Source: Antedon mediterranea (taxonomy: Eukaryota > Echinodermata > Crinoidea > Comatulida > Antedonidae). Taken from it: a stretch of 64,000 bases of DNA. The notes under the pieces are model-generated. The model was not told the DNA's origin, made no database searches, and saw only the letters and a program-made list of their open reading frames with translations. Location of the stretch: the NCBI RefSeq assembly GCF_964355755.1, contig NC_092677.1:6267001-6331000 (forward strand). The letters run 5' to 3'. The position numbers were made by a program, and so were the translations under genes. Shown here one piece after another: positions 11,776 through 24,010 of this stretch; the first letter of the stretch is position 1, and each line of letters begins with the position of its first letter.

Positions 11776-14700
11776 TGTTAAATTTTGATATTGTATTGTA
11801 ATATGTTATGAATAAACGTTTATGGTAGTTTGTTTGTATGGCCGCACAACGTGGCGCAGACGCTTACCGAAGAGAGTCGATTGATGCCGAAACGAACCGA
11901 TGGAGGAACTTTCGTTTTATGCGAGGCATCGTTTTACCATCATCAAAAAAACGAGCCATTCATTTCCAAAGTGCGCGATAAATTTGGACAATTTTTGCTA
12001 TAAAAGTTGGGTTTTCATAATTAAGTAACAATTATCTACTCTCGTTTGGTAAGTATTTGCAACATTCTGAGTGTCTTGTTTGTTTCCGTTTGGTGTTTAA
12101 TAGGATTTCGGCAGAGGTAAAAAGAGGTCATACTTTTATCGAACTTTTTTTTATTATGATACGTGGACATTTTTATATTTTATTTCCATTGTTTTTAATA
12201 ATGGAACGGTTTTTATATCTTCAGGCACGCCTAATTTGCATATAGTTGGTCTTAGTTCTCCATTAAACACCGATATGTAAAAGCAATAGTTACACAGTTA
12301 TTAAGCAATAAAACAAGTCACGTGGCCAAAAAAATCAAAAGGCCAACATATAAAATAATACTGTACTGTTTGGTATCGTTGGATAGCTTTAAAAAAAAAT
12401 CTGAATTCAGTTTACCAATGTATGTATTATTTTACTCTGCTCTTAGTATAATTCTTTAATTAAATACATTTTACAACGTTACAGGTCTCCATCATGATGT
12501 AAAGATAAACGTAGCTTTTGTTGGTTTTGTTTTTGGCGCTTTATTCAAATTTTTGTAAAGGGTCTAGTAAAAGTGTGATTATATTAATCTTCATTCATGT
12601 TCTTAAAGAACAATATATATCTTATCTTTAACATTTAATTTGTTACCTATAAGTTGTCTGTCTGTGTATGCTTTCCTTTAAAAATTTAATCGCTAACAGA
12701 ATTCATTTCGAAATCAATTTAAGTAGATATTTTTAATGAATATATAACAGTGATTTCAGGATTAACCCGTTTTTCGTTGTGCAATTAACTGTTTGATATA
12801 TTTTCCCTTACCGCATATTTACGCGCTCCATGAGTGGTGCTTGTTCTTTTTCAAACATGGCTTCTGCCTTGTTGCCATGGTGGTAATCAATTAATCCAAA
12901 TTTGTTATTGATACACATAACGATCAATCAAATTAAATTATGTTTTAAAATTTGTATTCACTTTAGGCCTATTTCGTTTAGTTTCGACACAAATGTACAA
13001 TGTACAATGTTTAATGTAGATTCTACTCGTAATAATAAAGAGATGTTTAAAAGCCTCTTCATTTTACTGATAGAACTGAGAATTAAATTTAGAATTTCAG
13101 TTAAGGATCCGCTCAAGTGTATCTTAAGAATCTGGTTCATAAGCATGACTCCCGTCGTACCGTAGTGGCTTCTTTTCGATGCAACGAGACTGGTAATTAC
13201 ACAGACTAGAGGCCGGCGCTTTCGTAATCGGAGTCTGCTTGATTTTTATTGTCTTCCTAAGACTCATCTGTTTTTTTAAATGTTTATTCTTGTAATGATC
13301 GTTTTATTTAAGGACTGTGTTTATTGCGAAATTTGAACCTTGTATTTTGTAATTTTATAATTTATCAGTTATGTTTATTTGATGTTATATCTTTATTTTT
13401 AAAAGGCGCCTTGTTAAACAGATACCATATTAATAATACCGGTCAACACCCATTTGCGCTTGATATTGTATTGTAGATATTTATTGTATTTTTTTTTTCG
13501 ATTTTACAAGCTCAGTAGTATACGTATGAAACGCCTTATATGCCAAAATATTTATCTTTTTACTAATATTAAGTCAAAACTCTACAACCAGATTACATAT
13601 TGACTTTCTATATTTAACATTTTGGTATAAGCATGGACAAATAAGTTATGCTAACTTATTTCTCCATGGTATAAGTATATCGCCCTCATGCATTGAACTA
13701 TTACGCTATTTTATTTGATTATTCTTATTAAATATTTACATTGAGCATTGAATGAAGTCCAAGTTTGTTTGTAGTGTTCTTTATCAAAGCATCATAGACG
13801 TGTTGCATGATCTGAAGGCGTCTGCATGGTTCATTCTATCTGTCAAGTAAAATAGGTGAGCCTATATATTTTTTTAAGCATAAAATAAAATAAATCCGAA
13901 TAATTGTATAGATGTTTTAGTTACTTTAGCCAAGTTGTTCATATTGCCATGCACCCATGTGTGATCCTTAAGTTGAGAGCTAATCACAGTGGTGCACTAT
14001 ACAGTAAAATATACAAATTAAATACCACCAAATATATAGTGTTCAAAAACTCGTGTTTGGTACAATTAGGAAATGTACATACAATGAATGATTCGCGTTC
14101 GGTTTTCGTTTGGGGCGTCTCATTTGTCATTCTCCAGATATCGCCATCGATCGTCGGAGGCGTAAACACAGAGGCATGGGGCCCCCGACTTAATGACCTT
14201 AATTCTAAGTGGCGCTACGTCAACGCTATTAAAGACCTCGTGTTTTTAGCCCATTTACGACATGTTTTAATGCCTTTTGTGCGTGAGCGCCATCCAGTTT
14301 GGCCGTAACGCCACTGCTCATCTTTTGTACCGTTTCAGAATTAATCAATTATCGTTAGTATTATCATCGGGATATTTAGAATATATCCTGTACATTTATA
14401 TATTTTTTTGTGTATAGGCCTAAATATGTTCTAGTGAGATTTATATGTTCATTGACTATACTCATGGCTGGGTTAATTGTGTTTTTGTAAACACAAACAC
14501 TATTTGATAAACCGGATTACATTGGCTGTACTTTGTAGTCATCACGTAGATGCGACAGAACTGTACATAACTGATTGTATAAAATATGACCGTGATGTAT
14601 TGTTGCTGTCACAATGATCGATCTTTATTTTAATCAATCGATATATTCACTGATGATCAATGTAATTTTGTAATTAATCAACTTCTAATCAATTGATAGA

Positions 14701-14812
14701 TTTAGTTGAACGAAGTATTCAATTTCTAGAGACTGTTTGATTGTGTCGTCAAAAAAGCAATATATGTTTGATGTTCTTATATTATTTTTTTTTTAAATAA
14801 AATGTTTTATAA
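11776..14812. other. gene-free stretch
   Basis: Only short unsupported open frames; the longest, 13904-14308 (134 codons), has no recognisable domain. AT-rich with homopolymer tracts; no RNA gene seen. Confidence 0.4.
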
Positions 14813-14971
14813 AGCTTGGTTCCAACTTGAACGCAATGCAACGACGAGGTAAAAAGCAAGTGAGTTAAGCAATTTGACCAATAAGCGACAGTTCGGATGA
14901 TCCATCGCGTTGTGATTGGTCAAATTATTTTCGGTGTGGTTACGTTGCGTCCAAAATGGGAACTAACCTTT
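14813..14971. mobile_element. ~160 bp MITE
   Basis: The left end AAGCTTGGTTCC...ACGCAATGCAACG pairs imperfectly with the right end CGTTGCGTCC...GGGAACTAACCTT. An inner pair, AATTTGACCAATA and GATTGGTCAAATT, strengthens the foldback. No coding content. Confidence 0.6.
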
Positions 14972-15197
14972 GTTAAAATACGCCCAAAAGTCGTCCTGAA
15001 AAAAATTGAAAGGGAGAAGGGCTTGTGTGTGTTTTTCGTAATTGGGCAAAGGCCGATTAGAGTATACAACACTATAATATGAATTGAATTGAAGTACTCC
15101 TTCTTAACGTTCTTTTAGTCTTCCAACATTACGAGTTTCTCCTTTTGTTGTAATTTTGTTATCTCGAGATTCTTTTCTCAATGTTGATTAAAATATA

Positions 15198-15287
15198 AGT
15201 CGCGTGCTCAAGAAGTGTTTACCGACCAACCGACCGACCAACCGACCATTCGACCGACTAAGCTGTAGAGTCGCGTTGCACGCGACT
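15198..15287. mobile_element. 90 bp GACC-containing inverted-repeat element
   Basis: Starts AGTCGCGTGCTCAAG and ends TTGCACGCGACT: AGTCGCGTGC and GCACGCGACT are exact complements. The interior is a (GACC)n-like tract. The same element is inside the sulfotransferase pseudogenes at 42842, 49914, 56264 and 61653. AAAAAG follows the right end at both loci, so the true right boundary may extend a few bases. Confidence 0.75.
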
Positions 15288-17177
15288 AAAAAGTCCTCCT
15301 CAGGATTCATAAACCATCTCAAACTCCTTGCTGTTTATAATACAAGCAGTGAGAGGCGCTTGCGATTGACCAGCACACCGATACATTCAACAGCACATGA
15401 GGCACGGGGTATTCGGCCACTTCCATTGAAATTGTGTTATACCCCAGACATTTCTAGAAGTAGAATGATATATTATATTTTCTCAGACATCAAAAGAAAC
15501 AAACTTGTAACAATGTTGAATTAATGTATTTTATGTTAACCTCAATATAATTCATTACATATTTTGTCGACAGAATACATACATGGAACACAATAACGGT
15601 TGTAATTGCTGATGCCATAAACATAACAAGGGTCGGGGTGAGGGTTAGAATACTATGGCACAGTATTTGTTATTTATTACTATTATATAAGTATTATGAA
15701 TACTAACAAAATGAACTTACAGTCAACCTAGATCATCTGCGACACAGTTTAATAAATGTTATGAATGAAGTAGGCTCATTGTTTGTGGAATAAACTCTCC
15801 AGTGAACTTTAAAAAAATCTAATATCGAAAACTATACAAACAACGTATACAAAAAATGATATATATTATAAATATTAAGAACTTGTAAACCCTTTATTCT
15901 GCTATTAACAAAAGTATGTTACCTAGTATATAGGTTAGTTGTAATCACAACAATCCTTTTGAGACCTTATCAAACTTATGAGAGATGTGTCCTATGGGTC
16001 TTTTACCGTATTAGGCAATGTGTATAGAAAATAGAAAAAAAACATATTAAAAGTCAACCTTTCACAAGACATTATTATTACAGTAAGTGTATTTTAGATT
16101 TACTTTTCTAATCTGTAAAATTCTTATATCTACACAAACTAATCCAAGATTGCGTAAGTAGAAGTCATAATTACTTTATTTTTTATAAACATGATCACCT
16201 TTCGAATATGAAACGATAATCCAGATCCAAATTGACCGACAAATAATATCACAACAAAGAAGAAAATTGATCTATAGTATTAACATTTCCAACTGGCGCA
16301 TATTAGGCTATAAATTACAGTTTAAAAATCGCATATATTTTGTGAATGCAATGCAAGTATACAAAGTATAGCTAGATATGGCATGCTATACGAATACGCC
16401 TACGTGCGAGAGGCAATTGAGTCTAGTACCCTACTCGTTAAACATGCAGTCGGGCTGGATTAATACAGTGCGACGTGGGGTGGGGATGGGTGTTGGATTG
16501 TGTATATCGCCCACTTTCGAAGGAATTATAATGGTTGCCAGTTGAGCAAATGCATTGTTTCAAACATTTTATCGATTTTTTATGATGCGGAAACACGGCC
16601 AAAGAGTAGGCCTAAGTTTATAAATTTTGGTTTGACAATGTTTTGTTGTTTCTATGTGTGAACTAGTCAGTAAGTAAAATTGTAAACCTGTAAGTCTGAA
16701 CGCAATGTTACCAAACTGTATGTTCCTCGTGTTCATCGATCACCTGGCCCCCCGACTGCGTGAAAGAACCTTTACAACGATACGCAATTCAACGTCAGTG
16801 ACAAAAACAAAAATTTATAAAAAACATAGGCCTACATACTTTTTTTCCCTATAAGTAATGTTCACAATATGATCGGTTATTACGCTTTGATCACCCAATT
16901 AAAATGACACTTATGAATGACATAATATCGTGCTGAAAACTAATAAATCAAAATAATCCATCAGTTGCAAATTTGTTCCTGAACGTTTTAATTGTAGGCC
17001 TCATAATGACCTCCTGCTTTATAACATTATTTAATTTTTATTTATAATTTGCCTATGAATTTTAAAGATAACAATTATATTATTAAATCGATCGAGCCCA
17101 GCACCTTCAAGTAATTCTAATTTTTTAAACTATATCCTATTTCTACTATAAAATTCGTAAAACGAATGAGAACGTAA

Positions 17178-17277
17178 AACTCTGCCTACACTATCAAATT
17201 AGTTTGACAACAAAAAATTTGGTGTGCCCAAATATAACATTTTTTTGTCACATAAAGATTGATAGTGTAGTCCGTAC
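17178..17277. mobile_element. hAT-like MITE relic (CTACACTATCAAA family)
   Basis: CTCTGCCTACACTATCAAA at the left and GATTGATAGTGTAG at the right are terminal inverted repeats of the family defined at 21973-22133; the interior shares GTGTGCCCAAATAT. Shorter than that copy, with a degraded right end. Confidence 0.7.
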
Positions 17278-17521
17278 AGCAACACACACTTAATCAAAGT
17301 ATAAAAGCCAAATATCAGCAAAACCATTTATTTTATTACGCAGTGAGAATATTCATCGCAATCAAGTAAAATATTGTATAATGGTTAGAACCTTGTGCGT
17401 AGGCCCTAATGTTAGGCCTATTTATAGAAAGCATGATACGTAATTTTAAAAAGAGAGGCGCCAGCTGGACGGACGTATTGTTGTGGACTTATACAGATAT
17501 CAATATGACCGTTGCACAATC

Positions 17522-17775
17522 CATGGAAAGCTGAAGTCCCCAGATAACACGATGGCCATTATTAATTTGTGCTGGAAATTCATTCAATCATGGACTATCA
17601 TTAAATGTTCTGTAATGTTGTTTTTTATGCTTCTAATTTTTTAAATATTTAATTTGTTATGGCCGTTGAACATGGGAAGCTGAAGTCTCCAGATAATAAG
17701 ATGTCCATTATGTAATTTATGTGCTGGAAATTCATTCAAACATGGACAAACAATGTTCTGTAATGTTGATGTTTT
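17522..17775. repeat. two direct copies, ~145 bp period
   Basis: Both copies contain GAAGCTGAAGTC(C/T)CCAGATAA, GTGCTGGAAATTCATTCAA, CATGGAC and TGTTCTGTAATGTTG in the same order (about 17527-17625 and 17672-17770). An old tandem duplication with no open frame. Confidence 0.7.
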
Positions 17776-20689
17776 TGTTTAATTATTCAACATTTGTTTT
17801 GTATTATAAAAAAAAAAAAATGTTCTAAGAGCAATAAAATCATAATCAATGTTAACGTAATTAAAAACGATTATAATTTCAGTTCAATAATTCACAATGT
17901 ACATAGTTAAAGAAGGTTATAACAAGTTAATAACTCAATGAGAAATAAAAAAGTCGAGTTTCAATGAATGTTTGTATATTAAGTTTTATATCCCTATTAT
18001 ATGTTGTTGTAAATATTCCCTCCATGACGGTTTACGCTATTGAGGAGAATCAATTTAATTATTATAGTAAATATATTTACAAACAAAACATTAACAAAAA
18101 TATACATACAAATGTAGTAGATCTATACTTGATTGAAGGTAATTATAACGGTCACGTGATAACGTTAAAAGTTACGTAATATTATTATAGGAAGAAACAT
18201 ACTGAGGTTCATTTGATATTGCATTATTATTATTTATGCGATTTACTGATTCAGTCCATAGTGAAGACGCGCCAAGCAGATTATGCGAAAGTAGGCCTAC
18301 AAAATTAGGTAGGCCTACATTGGTTTTAAACTTGTTATGATAATATCTCTGTTTTATCATCAAAGAATTTATTTCTCCCTATTGGATCCCCTTTGGTCAG
18401 TGATCCCTTCGAATTTTTACTGGTTTCGCATCGTTTACAACAGGTGTGATGTGTAAAATTCTTAGCATTAATGGATCGATGACAGACTAAAGATATTCAC
18501 GGTTCTCTAAACTAAGAGAAAATTATGTTTACCAAATGCTGCTTTGACACCAACGAAATTCAATTGACACTGATGTTACGTGGAATCGTGGTCCCTTTTA
18601 CTCATATATTTCCTCCTCTCTTTTGTGGCGTGAACTATCAATTTGATTGATTTAGGCCTAATAATTAACAATCATGATCAATAAAATTGTTTAATTCAAT
18701 CTGATATTCTCATATTATGTTCTTGTTCGTCTTTCTTTTCTTGATTTCGTTCTTATATTTCTCTCCTATTCCCTTTCAACACTCTTTAAAATTGTGATAG
18801 TTCTTTACAAATCATGGTTTAATTTTTCAGACTATAAAAACCGCGCGTGGATTGAATTAACACAAAGTACACGCTATAGACTTGTTAGTTATGACACGCC
18901 ATGTATGCCAAATGTTTTTCTTCAAGTAAATCGCCATCTCAAATTATACTATCGACGTTTATATATCCCTGAATGCACATTTGTCATTTTACTGTTCAGT
19001 TTCTGTTCTGAAAATAGAATGAATTTGATATACCATTATTACTTGACAAAATAAAATTTTACTAAGTTAGTACTTGTTTTTTGTAGTAATGTATATTTAC
19101 GAATGTAGACCTCAATAGAATCACGTTTGATTGAAATTCATATCACAATGTTTTCAAAACATTAATATCGTTGATAGACTTGACACGTCAATACACTTGA
19201 ATGAATGCCAGGGTTATAGACCTACTATTATTTATATTTTAACAAGAGTTGTACCTATAAACATTTTCCCCAGAGGAACCAATGTAGGCATGTCTATCTA
19301 TAAGGGTTACAACTACAATTAATCCATGATCTCAGCAACGATATGTTGCTCCGCGTGAGGTGCGTATGTCATAATTAATATAACATTTACATGATTTCAC
19401 CTGTGCTCTAGTTCACCCCGTCTCCCTTGAGGACATGTGGGGATCGGTAACACATGACTTGATGGTATCATAGGGCGGTAATGATGCTAGAGATGAGTTA
19501 AATCTGAGTAGAAATGAAGTTCTTTGTAGAAGAACCTTTACTGAAAATAGTAATTTAATTATAAATTAAAAACAAATGAAATACCAATTAAAACCCGATG
19601 TCTGACGGATTGAATTTAAATTGCTTGTATTTCCAAAGTTAACCATAATAGCCCTGGCGATTATATCTTTCTTCTGTGCCGTTTTTTTTTCAAGAGCATA
19701 CTAAACAGGGTCGAAATAAAATCGATCAGGTTGGCTACGTTCCGAATTTAATAAGAGCATCCAGTCCATCGCATAAGGTACCCTGGAGGTTTTATTCGTA
19801 TGATCTGCAAACCTTGTTTCTCATGATGCGTTTCCTCCATATGACGTAATGCGATGAACGAAAATACATCGCGTGTGATTGGTTAAATTACTTGCGTTAT
19901 CCATAAGTTCTTCCATTGCGTCTTAATTGCGTAAAAAGATTCGTTGCACGTATGTCCCAAGGTTCTGTAATTAGAACATTAACAACAGAAAGAATATTTC
20001 AATGCAAAAGATATATAGTTTAGTAGGCTACTTTTAAAAGTATAATAATAATGCCCGTTTTTATCCTCTGAGCAGGCCCCCGTAAGCTCAAGGCAACTGG
20101 ATTTATTCGGTGAGCGCTCATAGCCTTGAACTTGAATGTTTAGGCCCTCATAACGCTCATTTCAAAATCATGGATCACAGCACTTTATTAACATTTGTAG
20201 CAACCTCATATTTCCAAATCTGCCATTGATGACTTTTGATTATGGCACCATCAAGACTTACAGTACCTAGTTACCGGATAAAGGTCGGTAGTTACTAACC
20301 ATTGAAGTTAGCCCTAATGTTGTACCCGCGTACAAAAGTATAAGCTTTAATAACGGGGATGGTAAAAAGTAGGCATGTTCTGTCTGATCCGTTTGATCTG
20401 TAATCGATGGGCGTCATTTCCTATAATTATTATCCACAAGTGTTCTGAGTAATGATTTCCATAGAACTGTTTCCCTCGAGACGTCTCGACACGCCAATAG
20501 GTCAGGTTACGTACTGTGCATAACAGTACAGTTATACTATGGTAGGTACAATGGATTGATGATTAGCCTACTGATAAAAGAGTATGGGTAGAAGTCTAAT
20601 GATGGATGAGAGAGCAGGGGGTCCCTATGCACTTTTTAAGCTTCTTGGAAGTCAATGAAATAATAGAATAATGAAAACGGGAGTAGGCC

Positions 20690-20875
20690 TATGACATGGT
20701 ATCCTAATGGAGTAATGATAGAAGAGACAGTAGGAGCATACAGTTTTTTGACATCGTAGAATGGAGTTAAATAATGAATGAGTGAGTATGGTGCCTACAA
20801 TTGTTAGGCATTGTAGAATGGAGTAATTATGGATGAAAATTACGGGTGCTTGGTAGCCCAATGGAGTAATGATGA
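20690..20875. repeat. degenerate GAATGGAGTAATGATG tandem repeat
   Basis: Four variants of AATGGAGTAATGATG about 40-57 bases apart, with partly shared sequence between them. Decayed minisatellite. Confidence 0.4.
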
Positions 20876-21814
20876 GTGTGGAGATTTAAGGGGTGTCTTA
20901 ACTTGTTTTATAAGGTTGGACAGGAACAAATACAAAATGGTGGTACAGTACTAGTACCAGGGAAGAGTAAAATTACTTTAAGTTAATTATTTTACGCTTC
21001 GCTGAAGATACATTAACAATTTTCATTTAAAAAAAAAGAAATTTTTTTTAATATACTTTTACAATAGTAGTAGATAATAATTATTTGCTTTTAATTTGTT
21101 TTAGACAGATTTTTACTTGTTTATTTTAATAACAAATGTACGAGAGTTGGATGTGGGGAAGGAGGCTCATTACTTGATCTAAGTTGGAAGCAGTAACCAC
21201 CATTACTGTTGCTCTGTTTTAATATACCCATTAATATGGTTTTCACGTTTAGAAACAATCACTCTGTGATGAACTTAGCAGTATTATGTATATGTCAATC
21301 ATCTCTTCATTCCATTTTTTATTTTTATCAATTCGTCACCATTTATGTCAAAGTCTTGACAGTGTTGAAATTATAGCCCTAGGCGATTGAAAACTTGACT
21401 TTCAGAACTTGGAAATTAGAAATGTTACGAATCAATCAGTAAGATTTTAGGTACAACAAGTTTGGAGCAAAACAGGCAAGAAACTGGATATTTGAGCGGG
21501 TATCGTAAATAGATGATTTAAAAAATATTACGTGAAATATAAATGTAGATTTTGCACTGTATTTGATTTGTTTTATGTTTTTTTATATTGAATTTTGTTG
21601 ATATTGTTGACGTGGGTTTGATTCAGCACATCTGTTGATGACAGTTTTCAAAACGTTTGCTTTACCTCGACAGCCCCGTTTAACTTTTTTGTTTCTGATT
21701 GTTGAAAGATTGAAAATAAATAATAAATAAACGTGATTTTACAAAAATAATTTTCAGTAATGGTATAATATTAAAGGTTAAAATAAAAAAAAAACAACCA
21801 GAAAATAAGGGCCA

Positions 21815-22385
21815 AAGGTAAAAAATGTATAGAGATTGTGTAAGCATTATTATTCATGAAACATTGGATAAATAAAGGTGGTGAACCACAAATGCCTAAT
21901 AATTTTAATTTGCCAAGGAAACGATACGGTAGTCTAGTAAGAACAGCAAAACAAATAATGCTACTTATCTTAAGCTATGCCTACACTATCAAACTAGTTT
22001 GACAAAAAAAGTGTGATGTGCCCAAATATAGTGGTGATATGCACAAGTATGGTAGTGATATGACATCATAATGTCCATATATGGGCACATCACATTTTGT
22101 TGTCACATAAAGTTTGATAGTGTAGACAGAGCTTTATCTTAATATCAAATATTTGATGATGCTTTTATCAATTATAGGCTATCAGACAATCCAATTTTTA
22201 GGCTAAACATACAAGCAAGCGGGGGTGGGTGGGGGGGGGGGGGTAAAAAATGTATGGAAATTGTGTAATCATTATTATTCATGAAACATTGGATGAATAA
22301 AGGTGGTAATGAACCACAAAATATAAAACGAATTATTAAAGTTCTATCATGCCTAATATACTTTTAATTTGCCAAGGGAACGATA
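21815..22385. repeat. direct duplication interrupted by a MITE
   Basis: The segment 21820-21925 (ATGTATAGAGATTGTGTAAG..., ATTATTCATGAAACATTGGAT, TTTAATTTGCCAAGG) recurs at 22247-22385 with small insertions. The 161 bp MITE at 21973 lies between. Related phrases TTATCAGACAATCCAATGTAGG recur at about 22780 and 22878. Confidence 0.65.
21973..22133. mobile_element. hAT-like MITE, 161 bp, complete
   Basis: Terminal inverted repeats AGCTATGCCTACACTATCAA and its near-complement ending TTGATAGTGTAGACAGAGCT. Flanked by the exact 8 bp duplication TTATCTTA (21965-21972 and 22134-22141), the size made by hAT transposases. The interior includes GATGTGCCCAAATAT and GGGCACATCACA. This copy defines the family also seen at 17178, 26617 and in every sulfotransferase unit. 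Confidence 0.85.
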
Positions 22386-22389
22386 TCCT

Positions 22390-22640
22390 AGGTCTTACTT
22401 AATAATAATAATAATAGTTCATTATTATATAGCGCTCTACAAGCAAGCTTCTCTAAGCGCTGAACATTATTACCCCGGTCATTTTTTGGATCAAACACGT
22501 ATGGAAACATACTCCCATAATAATGCAGCTAGTAATCAGCGCAAAGTTGTGTCTTAATCTAACCGGGTACCCATGTATACACCTGGGTAGAGAGAGAAGA
22601 TCAGTAGTCCAACGTCCAACACCCTCACGCCACACGCACT
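22390..22640. repeat. interspersed repeat with TAGCGCTCTAC and GGGTACCCATGTATACACC
   Basis: ATATAGCGCTCTACAAGC, TCTAAGCGCTGAACATTATTACC and GGGTACCCATGTATACACCTGG are typical of a 3' end of a LINE/SINE type common in invertebrates (recognition from memory of the motif, family name not assigned). No open frame. Confidence 0.4.
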
Positions 22641-22962
22641 TACTTAACTATGAAAAATACTCTCTGATTTATTAAGTATTGTTTGCATACTTCAATGCTA
22701 ACAATATTTATTAGAACAACGGAACATTCCTTCAAAACAAATAATGCTATACTTATCTTACTTATTATTATCAATTATAGGTTATCAGACAATCCAATGT
22801 AGGCTGAACATAAATAATGCTATACTTATCTTACTTATCAAATATTTGATGACGCTCTTATATTATTATCAATTATAGGTTATCAGACAATCCAATGTAG
22901 GCTAAACATACAATATTAAAAACAACTTACGATGTTTTAAAAATAAAACAAAACATACACAA

Positions 22963-23203
22963 CTTACGGTAAAGGTGAGTCCCGTGTTCTCTGAACGTAG
23001 GGGAATGAGCTGTTAGGAGCTCATTGTACTAAGCCTCTGCATTATGTGGTAGGGTGGCCAGTTCCTTTCCACGCCGCCTTTTTTCTCCATAGTATTTTCA
23101 ACCAGGTACTCATTACAGCTGAGTGAACTGGGAGTTGTCGGGCATTGAACACGTGTCTATCTGTACGACAGTCAAGTGTCCTAACCACTCGGCTATCCAA
23201 CTC
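22963..23203 (-). mobile_element. full-length tRNA-derived SINE in a 40 bp target duplication
   Basis: Read on the minus strand it begins at 23203 with GAGTTGGATAGCCGAGTGGT (tRNA-like A box), then a B box GTTCAATGCC, then a body with CAGCTGTAATGAGTACCTGG, a phrase shared by many invertebrate tRNA SINEs. The flanks 22923-22962 and 23204-23243 are identical over 40 bases (CAACTTACGATGTTTTAAAA... to ...CATACACAA), marking an insertion of 241 bases. Confidence 0.8.
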
Positions 23204-23741
23204 CAACTTACGATGTTTTAAAAATAAAACAAAACATACACAATTTACAATAGACAAGTATGATGGGAAGGATAAACAACATAACGAAATATCATATAAT
23301 ACCAAAATAATAACCACAAAAAATAAATACAATACACCTTATGTTGGCGTAACTACAATGAACCTATAATGCACCCTACCCTAGACATTTTTATTTACCT
23401 GAAATAAACAAATCCAAGAGTAAAACAAACAAAAAAATGAATTCAATATCGAAACTTATTTCACGAGTCGATCAATGCTGTAAAGATAAAATAAATACGT
23501 CACATATCATTCAACAGTACAATGTGTTAAAGTCTTGTTTTGAGTGATATTAGTATATAATATTATTCATTGGTATTTATTCATAAAACACAAAAGATTA
23601 AAACATGGCAGCAAAATGCTGAATTGTTTTAATTTAAAAAATATGTATAAAATAGGTTAAAATGACTAAAAATGAAACAATTTCTGCTATAGGTAAAAAA
23701 ACCAATTGAACATCAAAATATGTGATGAAGAAACAGTACAA

Positions 23742-24010
23742 CTACGATATTAAAAGGCAAAAGTACAAATTATTCATTGAAAAGTCTAATAAAATATGGA
23801 ACAGGACGGCAAAAATGGCGTTTGGTATCACATTGAGTTTCAACAAATGTGTGTATATGCCTAGTAAAGGAGAAGAGCTGTAAGACAGAGGCTTTTTTAG
23901 TGTTTCAATAAGTGTACCTAAGCGCAGTTCGACCAATTCATCATCGTAGGTTGAACAACCACGGCCCAAAATCATACGACAAGCGCGTTTTTGGACACTC
24001 TCAATGTCAT
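23742..24010 (-). pseudogene. LINE reverse-transcriptase C-terminal relic
   Basis: The minus-strand frame around 23880-24005 reads SVQKRACRMILG and TYDDELVELRLGTLIETL, the QKRALR-x-ILG / YEEALxxLGLxTLxxR region that follows the thumb domain of many non-LTR retrotransposon polymerases. The remainder decays quickly. A partial duplicate of GCCGAACTGCGCTTAGGT lies at about 24048. No intact element. Confidence 0.6.

Larger units (their letters stand above)
15288..21964. other. gene-free stretch with scattered repeats
   Basis: No exon-like frame with recognisable protein. Holds a MITE relic (17178-17277), a direct repeat (17522-17775), degenerate GAATGGAGTAATGATG repeats (about 20690-20875) and the CCAGGGAAGAGTAAAATTAC half-site near 20957. 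Confidence 0.4.

Noticed and set aside
13904-14308. 134-codon open frame on the plus strand
   Set aside because: No domain, signal peptide or splice-linked neighbour; composition follows the AT-rich background. Probably chance.
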